A program made the position numbers and the translations under genes. From Obelidium mucronatum (Eukaryota > Chytridiomycota > Chytridiomycetes > Chytridiales > Chytriomycetaceae), in NCBI GenBank assembly GCA_025765595.1, contig JAIVFH010000050.1:62001-126000 (forward strand): DNA of 64,000 nucleotides, given 5' to 3'. Below, one piece after another: positions 47,601-57,303 of this stretch (its first letter is position 1; every line of letters begins with the position of its first letter). Below the pieces are notes generated by a model that ran no database searches, was not told where the DNA came from, and was given only the letters and a program-made list of their open reading frames with translations.

Positions 47601-48558
47601 AACCTCCTGACTGCGATCATCCTTCGCCTATCGACGGCGAAATACACGCAGTTGATTCAAACGCTTTTATTAGTTTTTGCAAACTTGATTCTGCAGCACG
47701 GAAGTGCGACAATCATCAACTTTTTGAGTGGGATGACAACTCCTCAAGGTTCAAACGGGCTTCACTTGTTTTTGACTGTTTGGAGTGAAAACTACTTTGA
47801 GTGCATGGGTTTCTATAATTTGAAGTTGAACGCGGCAGCCATGACGAATTTGATTCTTCAAAGTGGAGGGGATGAGCGGGTGGCTCAAGTTTTGGTGAAG
47901 GGGCATGTGAAACCTACTAGTGGTGAGGAAAGCTTTTTTTTTCGTTAATTGGGGAAAGGGGAGGTTTTGAATTGATATTTCTTGAATTCTGCAGTGATCG
48001 TGACGAGATCTAGATCAAAGAAAGGTGACCTTTCGTTTTTTTTTGTAATGTGGGATAGGTCTGTAACGATTTCTTCATTTGCACAGTTCCGGATCAATAC
48101 GAAATGGTTCCATTCCCTGTCAAAGCGATGATGCTCATTCTTGCCGACTATCAACAAAACCGGGAGTCGGCTATGAAAGGGGACAGAGGTGGAGCACATG
48201 CAGATGAACTTACCGGGGATACGATTGATTCTCAGGAAGACAGCGGTGAATGGGATGATCTTGAAGATGAAGCTGGGTTTGACGATTTCGGCTTTGGGAA
48301 CGGTATGTACTCTGAAGTAACATTCACTGGCTTATACCCTGAATGAAAACTTGTCTAGATTTTGGAAACAACGACGAAGCTGAAGATGATACTGACCCAG
48401 AGTTAATTAACCAAGATGTGTACAACTTGAACATGACGGAATATTTGACAACGTTTGTTCGAAATTGCGCTGCCAACAATGTGGCAAACTTTTCTGTTGT
48501 AGCCAACCAGATGTTGGATAATGGGGAGAAGAAGATTCTTGCCAGCATCATGTCATAA
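44613..48558 (+). CDS. IPO9: Importin-9 / Kap114-type karyopherin
   Basis: Multi-exon HEAT-repeat importin. The importin-beta N-terminal domain reads MLSASMSLNPSTVADCLGAV...NAENMLVAMA then APVHLRQSAAVNLKNVIDKV. HEAT repeats run through 45100-47900 (for example SPRIRSRAVSVFRKFLETLY, TLEYLVTNFPNPMKQYFPDT). A conserved acidic insert and C-terminal block (GEWDDLEDEAGFDDFGFG, then ELINQDVYNLNMTEYLTTFV) is the importin-9/Kap114 end. The family imports histones H2A-H2B, TBP and ribosomal proteins into the nucleus. At least 13 introns are present. One frame switch at ~45964 sits on a GGGG run that is one base too long. It converges with ArgJ (75 bp between stop codons). Confidence 0.88.
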
Positions 48559-48633
48559 TTGACTTTTGTTGCCAATAAAATTGTTGTGCAACTTGACTGA
48601 GCTTGATTGACCAGTTTATTGATAAAAACGAGT

Positions 48634-50176
48634 TTAAGTGTAATCAACGTTGATCTTAACGTAATCATATGTCAGATCGCAAGTGTACATTTGTGCCTTA
48701 ACGTCTCCCAAACCCAAGTTGACGCGAATTACAATGTCTTCCCCAGCCAAGATACGCTTTGCCTTTTCTTTATCGGCAGTTTGAAAAACTTCGAACGGTG
48801 CACCGTCTTTGAACAAGTGGACAACTTCGTGCACATCGTTATCCCTAGTTTCCATGTGGAGGTTCACCTTGGTTGGGTCAATATCGACACCACTGTATCC
48901 CTGCAGGATATTGAATTCAGAAAAATACATCACACACACGCCTTGATTACTTACAACAGCGCAGACAATGCGGCCCCAATTCGCGTCTTGACCAAACATG
49001 GCAGTCTTGACCAGTGGTGACTTGGCAATGGAAGTTGCGACTGCTTTGGCTTCTTCAAAAGTGCGAGCATTCTACGAAATATTTTAAAGAATACGTCAAT
49101 CAATCAAAGTTTCAAAAAAACAAAACTCAAGGGTGTCTGCTTTACCTCAACTTGGATATCCAAGAACTTTGTAGCTCCTTCACCATCACGAACTACCAAC
49201 CCAGCCAACTCAGCAGCAAAGTCAGTCAAATTTTCTTGGAACTGTTGAAAGCTTGGAGAAGCAACGTTGTCAATCAGCTTTGTGTTGGCCGCGCCGTTAG
49301 CAAGGACAATCAATGAGTCGTTCGTGGACGTGTCTCCGTCAACGGTGATGGCGTTGAAAGAGCGCTCAACAGCATGAGAGAGCGATGCTTTAAGACAATC
49401 AGATGTGATTGAAACATCTGTAAAGATTCCTCCCAGCATTGTTGCCATGTTTGGGTGAATCATTCCAGCACCTTTGGCCCAACCCGCCATACGATAAGTT
49501 TTGCCATCTTTTCCTACAAATTCTTTAGATCTGAGCTTTGGGAACGTGTCTGTTGTCATGATTCCCTTTGCAACATCTACCCAAGCTTCGTGACTTGTCT
49601 TCAGGTTCTTTGACAGGACATCGACACCCTTCAAAATCTTGTCCATTTTCAAAGGGACTCCAATAACGCCCGTGGATAGCATGAGTGTGCTTGGGTTCTT
49701 TGATGTGTAGCCAAGTGCCTGGTCCATGGCGGCGATGCTTGTGCGAGTATCTCTCAAACCAACTTCGCCAGTACAAGCATTCGCGCAACCTGATTTCAAC
49801 ATTGATAATTATGACTATGCTCCCTGATAATAACTTTCTAAAATTATCTTTTACCAGCGTTGATCAACACCGCTTGTGCACTTGAATCGTTGGCCAAGAT
49901 TTCCCTGGCAACAATCACCGGAGCAGCAGCAAAGGCGTTCTTTGTAAAAACTGCGCCAACAGCCGCTTTCGTGTCAGAGACTACGAGGGCCATGTCTGAC
50001 AAGGAGCTGTTAGAGATTCATGAAGGCAGATAAGCTGATAACGGCACGCTACCGAGGGCGGTGGCATTCTTCTTGAGACCAACGTTAGTGGCCGCAACGC
50101 GAAAACCAAGCGGGTAAGTGCCGCTCGACGGAAGCTGCTTTGGGTGCAGCGGTCGCAATGTTGAGTAGAATCTCAT
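48634..50176 (-). CDS. ARG7: Arginine biosynthesis bifunctional protein ArgJ (ornithine acetyltransferase)
   Basis: Transfers acetyl from N-acetylornithine to glutamate, and can also acetylate glutamate from acetyl-CoA, in the mitochondrial arginine cycle. The N-terminus from ATG 50174-50176 reads [20 protein letters not shown], a likely mitochondrial presequence. [20 protein letters not shown] follows. The autocleavage motif is [14 protein letters not shown], where the Thr becomes the catalytic nucleophile. [18 protein letters not shown] and [16 protein letters not shown] are also present, as is the C-terminal YVKINVDYT with stop at 48634. Introns lie near 49999-50052, 49793-49855, 49073-49145 and 48902-48957. 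All key residues are intact. The gene symbol follows the yeast name (ECM42/ARG7). Confidence 0.94.
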
Positions 50177-50707
50177 TTACTATATTTCTCAAAAAAGAAG
50201 AAACAAAAAGCGAACGCAAGTTAAACAAAGGCGTCTCGGTAAACTAAACGAGGGGGGTTCTAAAGAATAATATCTGCATGCTCTTTATTATCGACTTTTT
50301 GCTGACTTTTTCTGTGATGTTGATGTTGGGAGTTGCATGTACAAAAGCTGGAATCCAATATTTGAGAACACTATGGCACTATAATTGGTGATAAACTCAG
50401 GTTTGCGATGGCCGCAAGTATTGGTTGAGCGGCGAGTTTACCGTCGCAGATGCGTATTTATATGCTTTCTTGTCCTGGTCAAACTTACTTGATTTGTCGA
50501 AATATAAAAATGTGAGTACATGCATTGATGGAATCACGTCGCTAGATTTGTCAAGGAAGCGGAGGCTTTGATGTCACCTGGGTGTTTGTGGGATGCTTCA
50601 AAGAAACGACCAAACTCACCCGCGTTACCGAAGGAAGAAAAAAAAGATAAACTGGTGCAATATGCATGAAATAATATATTGATATATTTGAAACCAATAA
50701 AATGAAT
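50177..50707. other. Intergenic region containing a GST-like relic
   Basis: 531 bp between two minus-strand genes. The left ~240 bp has no coding signal and probably holds the ArgJ promoter. The right part holds plus-strand sequence resembling a glutathione S-transferase C-terminus, listed separately. Confidence 0.5.
50419..50669 (+). pseudogene. Glutathione S-transferase C-terminal fragment (relic)
   Basis: Bases 50419-50511 read YWLSGEFTVADAYLYAFLSW followed by NLLDLSKYKN, the conserved GST C-terminal helix motif (the SVADAYL/TVADAYL block). A perfect donor GTGAGT follows at 50512. After an acceptor CTAG at 50545, the next stretch can be read FVKEAEALMSPGCLWDASKK to a stop at 50669, though the join needs one base. 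No N-terminal thioredoxin-fold domain is found upstream, where the frame is soon closed. It therefore looks like a truncated remnant rather than a working enzyme. It could also be the 3' end of a gene whose 5' part was lost or mis-assembled. Confidence 0.5.
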
Positions 50708-51989
50708 TCAGACGCCTTCAGGAACGCGGCTGTAGTTGGGAGACGCAACAGCAGTCTTTGAATGGCCAACTTGGGCCTGGCTAACGTTGCGCTGCAATAA
50801 TCCCTGATGCTTGTTTCCATTCCTCTTCACAAAATAAATCTGAACCGAGATTCCAACAATTGCCAACAAGACACATCCTGACAACATATAAATCCACTTT
50901 GTGCTGATATCGACAGACCCCAAAGAGCCACCGCGACCAGAAACGATAGCGCGCGCAATATCGACGAACCCAGTTTGAGCAAAGACGTCCAATCCAACAA
51001 ACGTAGCATACGATCCACCCAATGCAGTCGATGCAATCATGATTGGCATCTCCAACCAGAATATCAAGAGTCCAAATCCAATGACAAACGCGCCAATCAC
51101 AAGATAATGCACGATCGTGCTTGTAATCACGTGATGAAGCGCTGTGAGTAAGGAGGATGGCCAATACGTAACCAAGTGCAGCACCGACAGCAAAGAAACC
51201 CAACTTCCAAACAAGGAGCATCAAACCGCCACCAAGAGCACCAACCAAAAGACAGACAAGGAAGTAAACCAAGTCGCGGTGGTCTCCTCCAATCGTACTA
51301 TTAGAGTTGTATTCTACGTTTTGCATAATAACGAATGCGAGGACAGCGAAAAAGTAAAATCCTCCTAAGAACATGACAGGGCGGAACAACTTATTTCCCA
51401 AAAAGACCAAGGCAAGGCCAGTGGCAATGAGAATGGCACCAAACACAGCCGAGTAAGCAGTGAGTTTCGTGATTGCGTCTTGGTATTGATCTTTGATGGT
51501 TGCCTGAATGGTTGAGTTTGATGCTTCGGGAACTATGGCTTTGGCAGCCTTGAAGGATTGGACAAGTGGGGCGTTGACGGGTTCGGACCCCGGGGACGAA
51601 CTTTGACAAACCGCAACAGAGTTTGTGTCATCAAGAGTGCATGTCTGTCCCGTTGCACATGTTTGTATTTGAGCAAAAGCAGTGATGTATGCTCCGTTGT
51701 CGTAAATGAAGTTGCACTGAAGGATATGTTGTCCATCCACGCTACACCCCCAGTCACCGTATTCGCACGATTTAGTGGAAGCCGCGAGAGGACCACTGGT
51801 GGATAAGTCAATCGAAGCATTCGAGTTGGACACTGCTTTGTTGTTGACAGGTTCTGGTGTCGTTACAGGGTCGGGGTTAGAAGCTGGAGCAGGCTGGTTG
51901 TTCTCTTTCCAATCCAGAGCAAGAGAGCCAAAGTCCGCATAAGCTGGTGCCGATAAGAGAGCAGCAATGAGGAATGTTGAATGTTTCAT
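50708..51989 (-). CDS. Secretory-pathway multi-pass protein, TM7S3/TM198-like (DUF4203)
   Basis: Begins with a signal peptide, MKHSTFLIAALLSAPAYADF. The lumenal part is Pro/Asn/Ser-rich with six Cys (SCEYGDWGCSVDGQHILQC, CATGQTCTLDD, VAVC), perhaps a small binding module. Membrane helices follow: VFGAILIATGLALVFLGNKL, VMFLGGFYFFAVLAFVIMQN, LVYFLVCLLVGALGGGLML, GFFAVGAALGYVLAILL, YLVIGAFVIGFGLLIFWLEM, IMIASTALGGSYATFVGLDV and YMLSGCVLLAIVGISVQIYF. The Gly-rich helices and their order match the TM7S3/TM198 domain. The tail ends NYSRVPEGV. A one-base frame switch near 51130 separates helices 4 and 5, and both halves clearly belong together. The biochemical function of the family is not established. 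Confidence 0.78.
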
Positions 51990-52255
51990 TGAAAATGTAA
52001 TTGAGCTTTTTTTATGGATTTTTTTGGTTATTTATTTTTAAGAGTCTGTCGAACTCTGTTCATTGAACCCGTCAAAGAGTTCTTTGCTCCACGATTTTGG
52101 CAAACGCCTTCTCAGCGGTTCGTTACAGTTTTCTTTCTCTTCTTTTAATTTATCGTGAGAAGATTAACATTTGGCATGATATTAAGAACAGTGCACACAG
52201 TTTATTTCTAAAAAGCAACGATCATAGCGAATGGAAAAGAGTTTTGTGCTACACA

Positions 52256-54271
52256 TTACCAAGCCTTTGGCTTCTCGTTACCGTAAGCAAGTCCTGGTCC
52301 GTATCCAGTGAAGGATTCTCCACACTGCTCGTTACGGCACCAGTATGGTTGGAAGGTTTCAGCACCGAATCCACGGGCAATGAGACGGTCTCTGAAGACT
52401 TCAAGACGTGGAAGAGCTTCAAAGAAGTCCTTGTGGGTGGCATCTGGGAAGGAATCAGCAGACCACCAAGCTTCAGCAGCAGCAGCGGCACGTGGCCAGA
52501 GCTTGACATCCAAGTTGGAGTCAGAGATTCTCTCACCCCAGATGGCAACGGATCCACCAATAATGGCAGAGACATCGCCTCGCAATGGTCCAGCCAAACC
52601 GGATCCTTCCTTGTTGTACTGAGTACGGTTCTCAATCTGGGACTTGCGTGGGTCGTGAGTGTAGACACGTTGCCATGACTTGTAGTTGGTCCAGTAGTTC
52701 TCCTTCCAGGCGTCACCTCCGTAACCGACTACCACGGTCAGTCAACCAACCACCGGAACCACCGTCCAAGTAGTAGTAGTCGTTGTTGGTGTCAACAATC
52801 TTGTAACCAGCGCCCTTAGCGTTCAAGTCCAAGACCTTTTGCATGGAGTTGACTTGAGCACCCTTCGTCCCAAGAGTTCCAGACCTGCAGGATAGATCCT
52901 TTTGGTGCAACAACTCCGTCGTTCAAGACAACGTCTTCCCAGAACATGGCGGCCTTGCCAGTGTCGGCGAGAGTCTTGGTAAGGACATCAGTGTACTTTT
53001 GGTAGACCTTAGCGAGACCCTCAACCCATCTCTTGCCATCCTTTGGAGCCCAGTATACAGGAGCCTTGATGTCCCAGATTTCGGTAATGTTCTGGCCTGG
53101 GAAGGCAACGTTGGTGAATTCTGGGGAAGCAGCCAAACAGAAGTTCTCGATTTCATCTCCACCCAAGTGGAAGACAGAGTCTGGGAACAAGGCAGTGTAC
53201 TCCTTGACGAGTTTGGCAATAGCTGGGGCGGCCTTGGGGTCGGCAACGTTGATGTTTCCACAAGGTGGTTCTGGGCAAGTTGGCCAGAAACTTGTGGTAC
53301 CACCAGCACCTCCGTTGATACAGAGAACGAATGGCTTAAGGTCCTTGGAGAAGCTGTATGCGTTGGCGTGAGCTGGGGAGTCGAATTCTGGGATGACACG
53401 GATACCACGGTCCGCGGCGTAGGCAATGACAGCCTTGACATCGTCATAAGAGTAGATGGAGAGCTTGCTGTAAGCAGAGGTAGCCAGGTCTGGGTAGGTC
53501 TTTGACACGACTGGGAATGACGTAGCGTCAACAATGTGCCAGTGGAGGACGTTGAGCTTGGAAGCAGCCAAACCATCCAAAGTACGGAGGATGGAAGCAA
53601 CTGGGATGTAGTTACGGGAAGTGTCCAAAGAAACTCCACGGAAGGAGTAAGATGGCTTGTCGGAGATGTTCCATGGTCCAGATGGGATGACGAATCCAGA
53701 TTTGAACCCGGCCTTCTTGGCAGTAGCACAACCAGCGGCGTCAGTCTTGACGTGGAATGGAAGCTTCTCGTTTGGCTTGATCAATTGAGCAAGAGTTTCG
53801 AGAGCGCGGAGGGCACCAACGGAGTGGTTGGCAGTGATGGTAACCGCGTTGTTGTCAGTCTTAAGAGTGTAGGACTCGTCAGCTTGAGCAAGATCCTTTG
53901 GGTCTGTTCCAGTGACAGTTACAGAGACGTTGGTGATATCACCAGAGACAGTAGAGTCGTTGCATCCAATGGAAAGGGAGTTGGCGCGGAGACGCTTAGC
54001 AGCCTACAACATCTCATCAATAACGATTTACAACGATTAAACATGTAAATTAGAGTTGTACCTTCTCTAGCAATGCTTGGTTTCCGTTCACGGCGACAAT
54101 GGTGATGGCGACGGTGTTTGGGTTGATGGTGCGGTCGGTAGAACCACTAGTGAACTGTTGTGGTCTTGGCCAGAGCAAGTTGTGGGCAACTGGCTTAAGT
54201 GGGGAGGCAGAGGCCTGGGCGCTAACGCCAGCGGCAAGGGCGGAAGCAGCAATGATAGAGGTCACCTTCAT
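52256..54271 (-). CDS. Secreted beta-N-acetylhexosaminidase (GH20)
   Basis: Starts MKVTSIIAASALAAGVSAQA, a signal peptide. An intron (about 54006-54061) follows the first exon. The GH20 N-terminal lobe is followed by the catalytic barrel: PSYSFRGVSLDTSRNYIPV, LNVLHWHIVDATSFPVVSK, YAADRGIRVIPEFDSPAHAN, then VFHLGGDEIENFC with the Asp-Glu pair that does substrate-assisted catalysis, and LQVWNSWDEG. The C-terminus has GSVAIWGERISDSNLDVKLW and ends NEKPKAW. The enzyme removes GlcNAc from chitin oligomers or N-glycans. Frame switches at ~52875 (GGG, one G too many) and ~52730 break the frame as read, but the rest is intact. Codon use is strongly biased to C-ending codons, as in highly expressed fungal genes. 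Length is ~620 residues. Confidence 0.93.
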
Positions 54272-54319
54272 TTTTATTTCTAAGTGTTTATGCTTCCTTT
54301 TTTTGGGGAACGGTGGAGA

Positions 54320-54326
54320 TTTTATA
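54320..54326 (-). promoter_or_regulatory. TATA box of the hexosaminidase gene
   Basis: On the minus strand this reads TATAAAA, about 50 bp upstream of the GH20 start codon at 54271. That is the expected place for a core promoter with a short 5' UTR. The strong TATA box fits the biased codon use of the gene. Confidence 0.6.
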
Positions 54327-54378
54327 GGTTTTTGGCTGCTCAAGGGTGGCTGTGTGCGCAATTTTTCGAATTAATCCT

Positions 54379-54398
54379 TTTTAGCTAGCTAGCTAAAA
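54379..54398. promoter_or_regulatory. Perfect 20-bp palindrome upstream of the hexosaminidase
   Basis: TTTTAGCTAGCTAGCTAAAA reads the same on both strands. It lies 108 bp upstream of the GH20 start codon and ~55 bp beyond its TATA box, so it may be an operator for a dimeric regulator. It could also mark the edge of the repeat-rich region, since CCTTTTTAGCTA occurs here and its inverse TAGCTAAAAAGG occurs at 57301-57312. Confidence 0.5.
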
Positions 54399-54481
54399 GC
54401 TAGTACCCCTTTTTCTCTGTACGGCGACATTGGGTGGCACAGCACTACAAAGCATCTGCATTTTAGTACAATTCCACTATC

Positions 54482-54508
54482 TCATCCAATAATTTAGTAC
54501 TATTGGAT
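54482..54508. repeat. Hairpin element, unit 0 (CCAAT-N11-ATTGG)
   Basis: CATCCAATA and TATTGGATG are perfect 9-bp inverted arms around a 9-nt loop. The core CCAAT..ATTGG spans 21 nt, the same as in the five later copies. Confidence 0.7.
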
Positions 54509-54760
54509 GGGTTAAATGTGTGTGATTACCGAGATTTGCCAATCACGTGTTGAAGTTCCATTGCATGAAATAAAACAAAATAACAATACCTTCCACAAGT
54601 CTGTATCATCAATACTGTGTTCTTGCAGAGAGTCAAAGACAGGACACTGTCAGATGGGAGTATTCTTACTTAACATAAGGTGCGGTAGTCACGTTTTGAT
54701 GATCAACAAGATATAGGACATCTGCAAATTTCATATTAAAAAGTGTTGTGACATGTCAGT

Positions 54761-55250
54761 ATTCCAATAAAAGTGCTATATTGGACAAACCTCTTGCCTG
54801 AAAATAAGTGTGTAAGTGGCAACAAATACTAAGGCAAGTATTGCTTGAAATGACAGTTCTTTGTTCTTTGCGATGGGAGGCACTGTCAAATGTGAAACAT
54901 TGAGCAAAAAGGCTAATTTGTAAAAGTATAATTTTTTGTTAGAAAGTGTCGGTCATCCAATAAAACTGAAATATTGGACATACATCTTGCCTAAACCAAA
55001 TAAACATCACTCACAAACACTCAGACAAGTATTGGCCTACAATGCCAGCTCTTTGATGTAACTATTTAAGATGCGAGGCAATTTCAAAATGAAATATGTA
55101 GAGACGGCGGTAATCTGGAAGTAAAATTTTAGAAGTGTCAGCCATCCAATAAAACTGAAATATTGGACAAATATCTTGCCTGACAGAAATAAACCTAACT
55201 ATAAAAGAAGCCACAAACACTCAGGCAAGGAGGCTTACAATGCCAGCCCT
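54761..55250. repeat. Three degenerate ~190-bp repeats with conserved hairpins
   Basis: Units start at CCAATA 54764, 54957 and 55146, so spacing is 193 and 189 bp. Each has CCAATA-N9-TATTGG (21 nt). About 10 bp later comes CTTGCCT(G), and 40-60 bp further an inverse (C)AGGCAAG (unit 2 has a mismatch, AGACAAG). A shared AATGNCAGNNCTNTGATG-like stretch follows. Between hairpins the units diverge strongly. This may be a degenerate satellite or a cluster of small non-autonomous elements. On the minus strand some parts look like repeated exon borders (TTTCAG before GCAAGA). Confidence 0.65.
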
Positions 55251-55427
55251 GTGATGTGACTGCTTGTGATGCAAAGGCTTTGTCAAAGGGCTCCTCCATA
55301 CATGTGGCTGTGCCATTTTGATGCTTCTTCCCAGACATTCCATTATATCCAGTTTGGAGAGGAGGGATTGGGAGGAAGGGGGTGGATACGTCTCTAGAGT
55401 AGTTTTAAAAAAAGGAAAACTGTCCAA

Positions 55428-55459
55428 GCAATTTCCCGCCAAGCAATTTCCCGCCAATA
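55428..55459. repeat. 15-bp direct repeat with two E2F-like sites
   Basis: AAGCAATTTCCCGCC occurs twice back to back, giving two copies of TTTCCCGCC, which fits the E2F/MBF-type consensus. The second is followed directly by AATAAA. No gene is recognised next to it. Confidence 0.6.
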
Positions 55460-55641
55460 AAAACATAACAAACCAAGCAAAATTGAATAACTACTTTACA
55501 AATTCAAATAGAAAAGCAGGCCCCAAAATGAATCCAGCCCCAATATGTATCCACAAAGTACACTGAATCTGAGATGTTAAAGCCAAGGGAGATGGATGAT
55601 GCAACTCTTTAGTCTGACTTCCCATATGGCTCACCCACAAA

Positions 55642-55949
55642 GGTAAATGCACTTTCTTTCATTATTCATCTGGTTTTGAGTGGCTAAATGAGTGTTACGG
55701 CATTGGGATTTCCTCAGCAGCATTTCCCAGGCTTTATTCGGAGGGCCCAAACATCCATCCAATGAAGCAAAATTGTTGGATGAACAACTAAACAAGGTAA
55801 ATGCACTTCCTTTCATTATTCATTTGGTTTTGAGTGGCTAAATAAGTGTTACAGCATTGGGATTTCCTCAGCAGCATTTCCCAGGCTTTATTAGGAGGGC
55901 CCATACATCCATCCAATGAAGCAAAATTATTGGATGAACAACTAAACAA
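55642..55949. repeat. 154-bp tandem repeat, two full copies plus start of a third
   Basis: Copies 55642-55795 and 55796-55949 differ at only about ten positions. A third begins GGTAAATGCA at 55950 and then diverges. Each contains CATCCAAT...TTGGATG, again a 21-nt CCAAT-N11-(A/G)TTGG hairpin (55759-55779 and 55913-55933). The minus strand of each copy is open in one frame (for example NKAWEMLLRKSQCRNTHLAT). Several differences between copies are silent, but 154 is not a multiple of three. Confidence 0.8.
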
Positions 55950-56463
55950 GGTAAATGCAGTGGGAGGAGACGATTCTGGGAGAGTTTGGTTACTTTTCTC
56001 ATAAAGATATTATTTCTTTTCTTCCAATACCTACTTTTTATTGGATTATATTCCTTTCCAATAGCATATGTTATGATCCCCAATGTCTGGCATTTTTGTC
56101 TTGGTTGTAAGGGTCTTTTTACTTTGATTAATTCCCAAACAGTGGCACCAACAGACCCTGCTGTTACTACTAAGGTGAGAACGGGCCAGGTTGGGGTCGG
56201 GGCTGGCATTTCCCTGCATCTTTGAGGGTCAGGGAATTGATGTTCCCGCGCCCCCGGGGCTGTGACTTACCTCTATTGTGTGCGTTTTGTAATAAAAACA
56301 GAAAAAAATTTCTCTTTATTTTTTTTTGGACAATGAAAAATAGTGAAAATAAATTTAAAAACCACCTAACTGAGTCAAACTCCTGTCCGAAACCATGTAA
56401 GCAGCTGAAATTCCACTATAATGTGAGCTAAATTGGCTTTTAATAGATCTTTTCTCTTCCCTC

Positions 56464-56506
56464 GGGGGTGTGCGGGGTTTACTTGGCGGGGTTTGCGGGG
56501 CGGGGT
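56464..56506 (+). other. G-rich tract with G-quadruplex potential
   Basis: Five runs of four or more G lie within ~43 nt, separated by loops of about 1-11 nt (for example GCGGGGTTT, GCGGGGCGGGG). It stands out in AT-rich surroundings. Just downstream, 56534-56560, lies another G/C-rich patch containing GGGGCAGGCATGCCCC, nearly palindromic. Confidence 0.55.
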
Positions 56507-56869
56507 TTGAGCTGACTCCTAATCTGAACTCCAGAGCATCGGGGCAGGCATGCCCCGCGGGGTGACCCCTGACAGTTATTATGATGTGTGGTATTTTGTT
56601 GTCAATAAATCTCATGTGTGCTACACATAAAAAGACTCTTAATCCAATACGCACAACAACCTAACTTATTCTAGTGAACTAAATTGTATGTAGAATCTAA
56701 TAAACATACTAGCTTTATTTAATTGATACAACGCGTAATCTAACTTATCCCATCTGGATTCTAAGGTTGATACGTGGTCAGCTTTCCTTAGCCAGATGTA
56801 CAACTTTGGAAGAAAGACTTGTGAATGGTATTCACTCGTGGACCATGGTATAATTAGAATAAGGGTGTC

Positions 56870-57080
56870 ACTGTGAAATGAGGCGTTAGTGTGTTCTGGG
56901 GGAAATACCTGAAACGTGTGTTTCAGACTAACTCCGGGTATAAATAGAAGGAAGTGTTAGAATAAATAGAGAAAGAACCTTCCACGAGACAAGTGTGCCA
57001 ATCACACTGATCACTCACCGTGATCTTTGACAACCCCTCACCTTAGTTACTACCAACCTCTGATTTTTCACTCCTGTTAG
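56870..57080 (+). mobile_element. LTR-like promoter segment (tentative)
   Basis: GGGTATAAATAGAAGG near 56937-56952 resembles the TATA region of an LTR. It is followed by a transcribed-looking stretch rich in CA/AC and ending near TGTTAGGCAGGCA. No gag or pol coding sequence, primer-binding site or second LTR was found, so at best this is a solo-LTR relic. It may simply be an orphan promoter. Confidence 0.25.
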
Positions 57081-57212
57081 GCAGGCAATCGCGAAAATGA
57101 TGCATATAATTGGACTGGCATGCATTACTGCATATGCGGGCCAGTCAATTTGATGACTGGAAGACTTGCATCATCATGTTCTTTGATTATAATACCCTTG
57201 CATCTTTATATT

Positions 57213-57303
57213 GCTTTTATTTAAATTAAATTAATTACATATTCATTAAATTGGGTAGCTTTTATTTAAATTAAATTAATTACATATTCATTAAATTGGG
57301 TAG
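57213..57303. repeat. 45-bp perfect tandem repeat (two copies)
   Basis: Very AT-rich unit beginning GCTTTTATTTAAATTAAATT, copies 57213-57257 and 57258-57302. The copies are identical, which points to a recent duplication or an assembly repeat. Confidence 0.85.

Noticed and set aside
52299..53729. Long antisense and out-of-frame ORFs over the hexosaminidase
   Set aside because: They result from strong codon bias in the GH20 gene. Only the GH20 frame has catalytic motifs.
56355..56654. Minus-strand ORF with Pro-rich centre (possible gene)
   Set aside because: The Pro run is the complement of the G-rich tract. The rest has no domain and no supporting splice structure.
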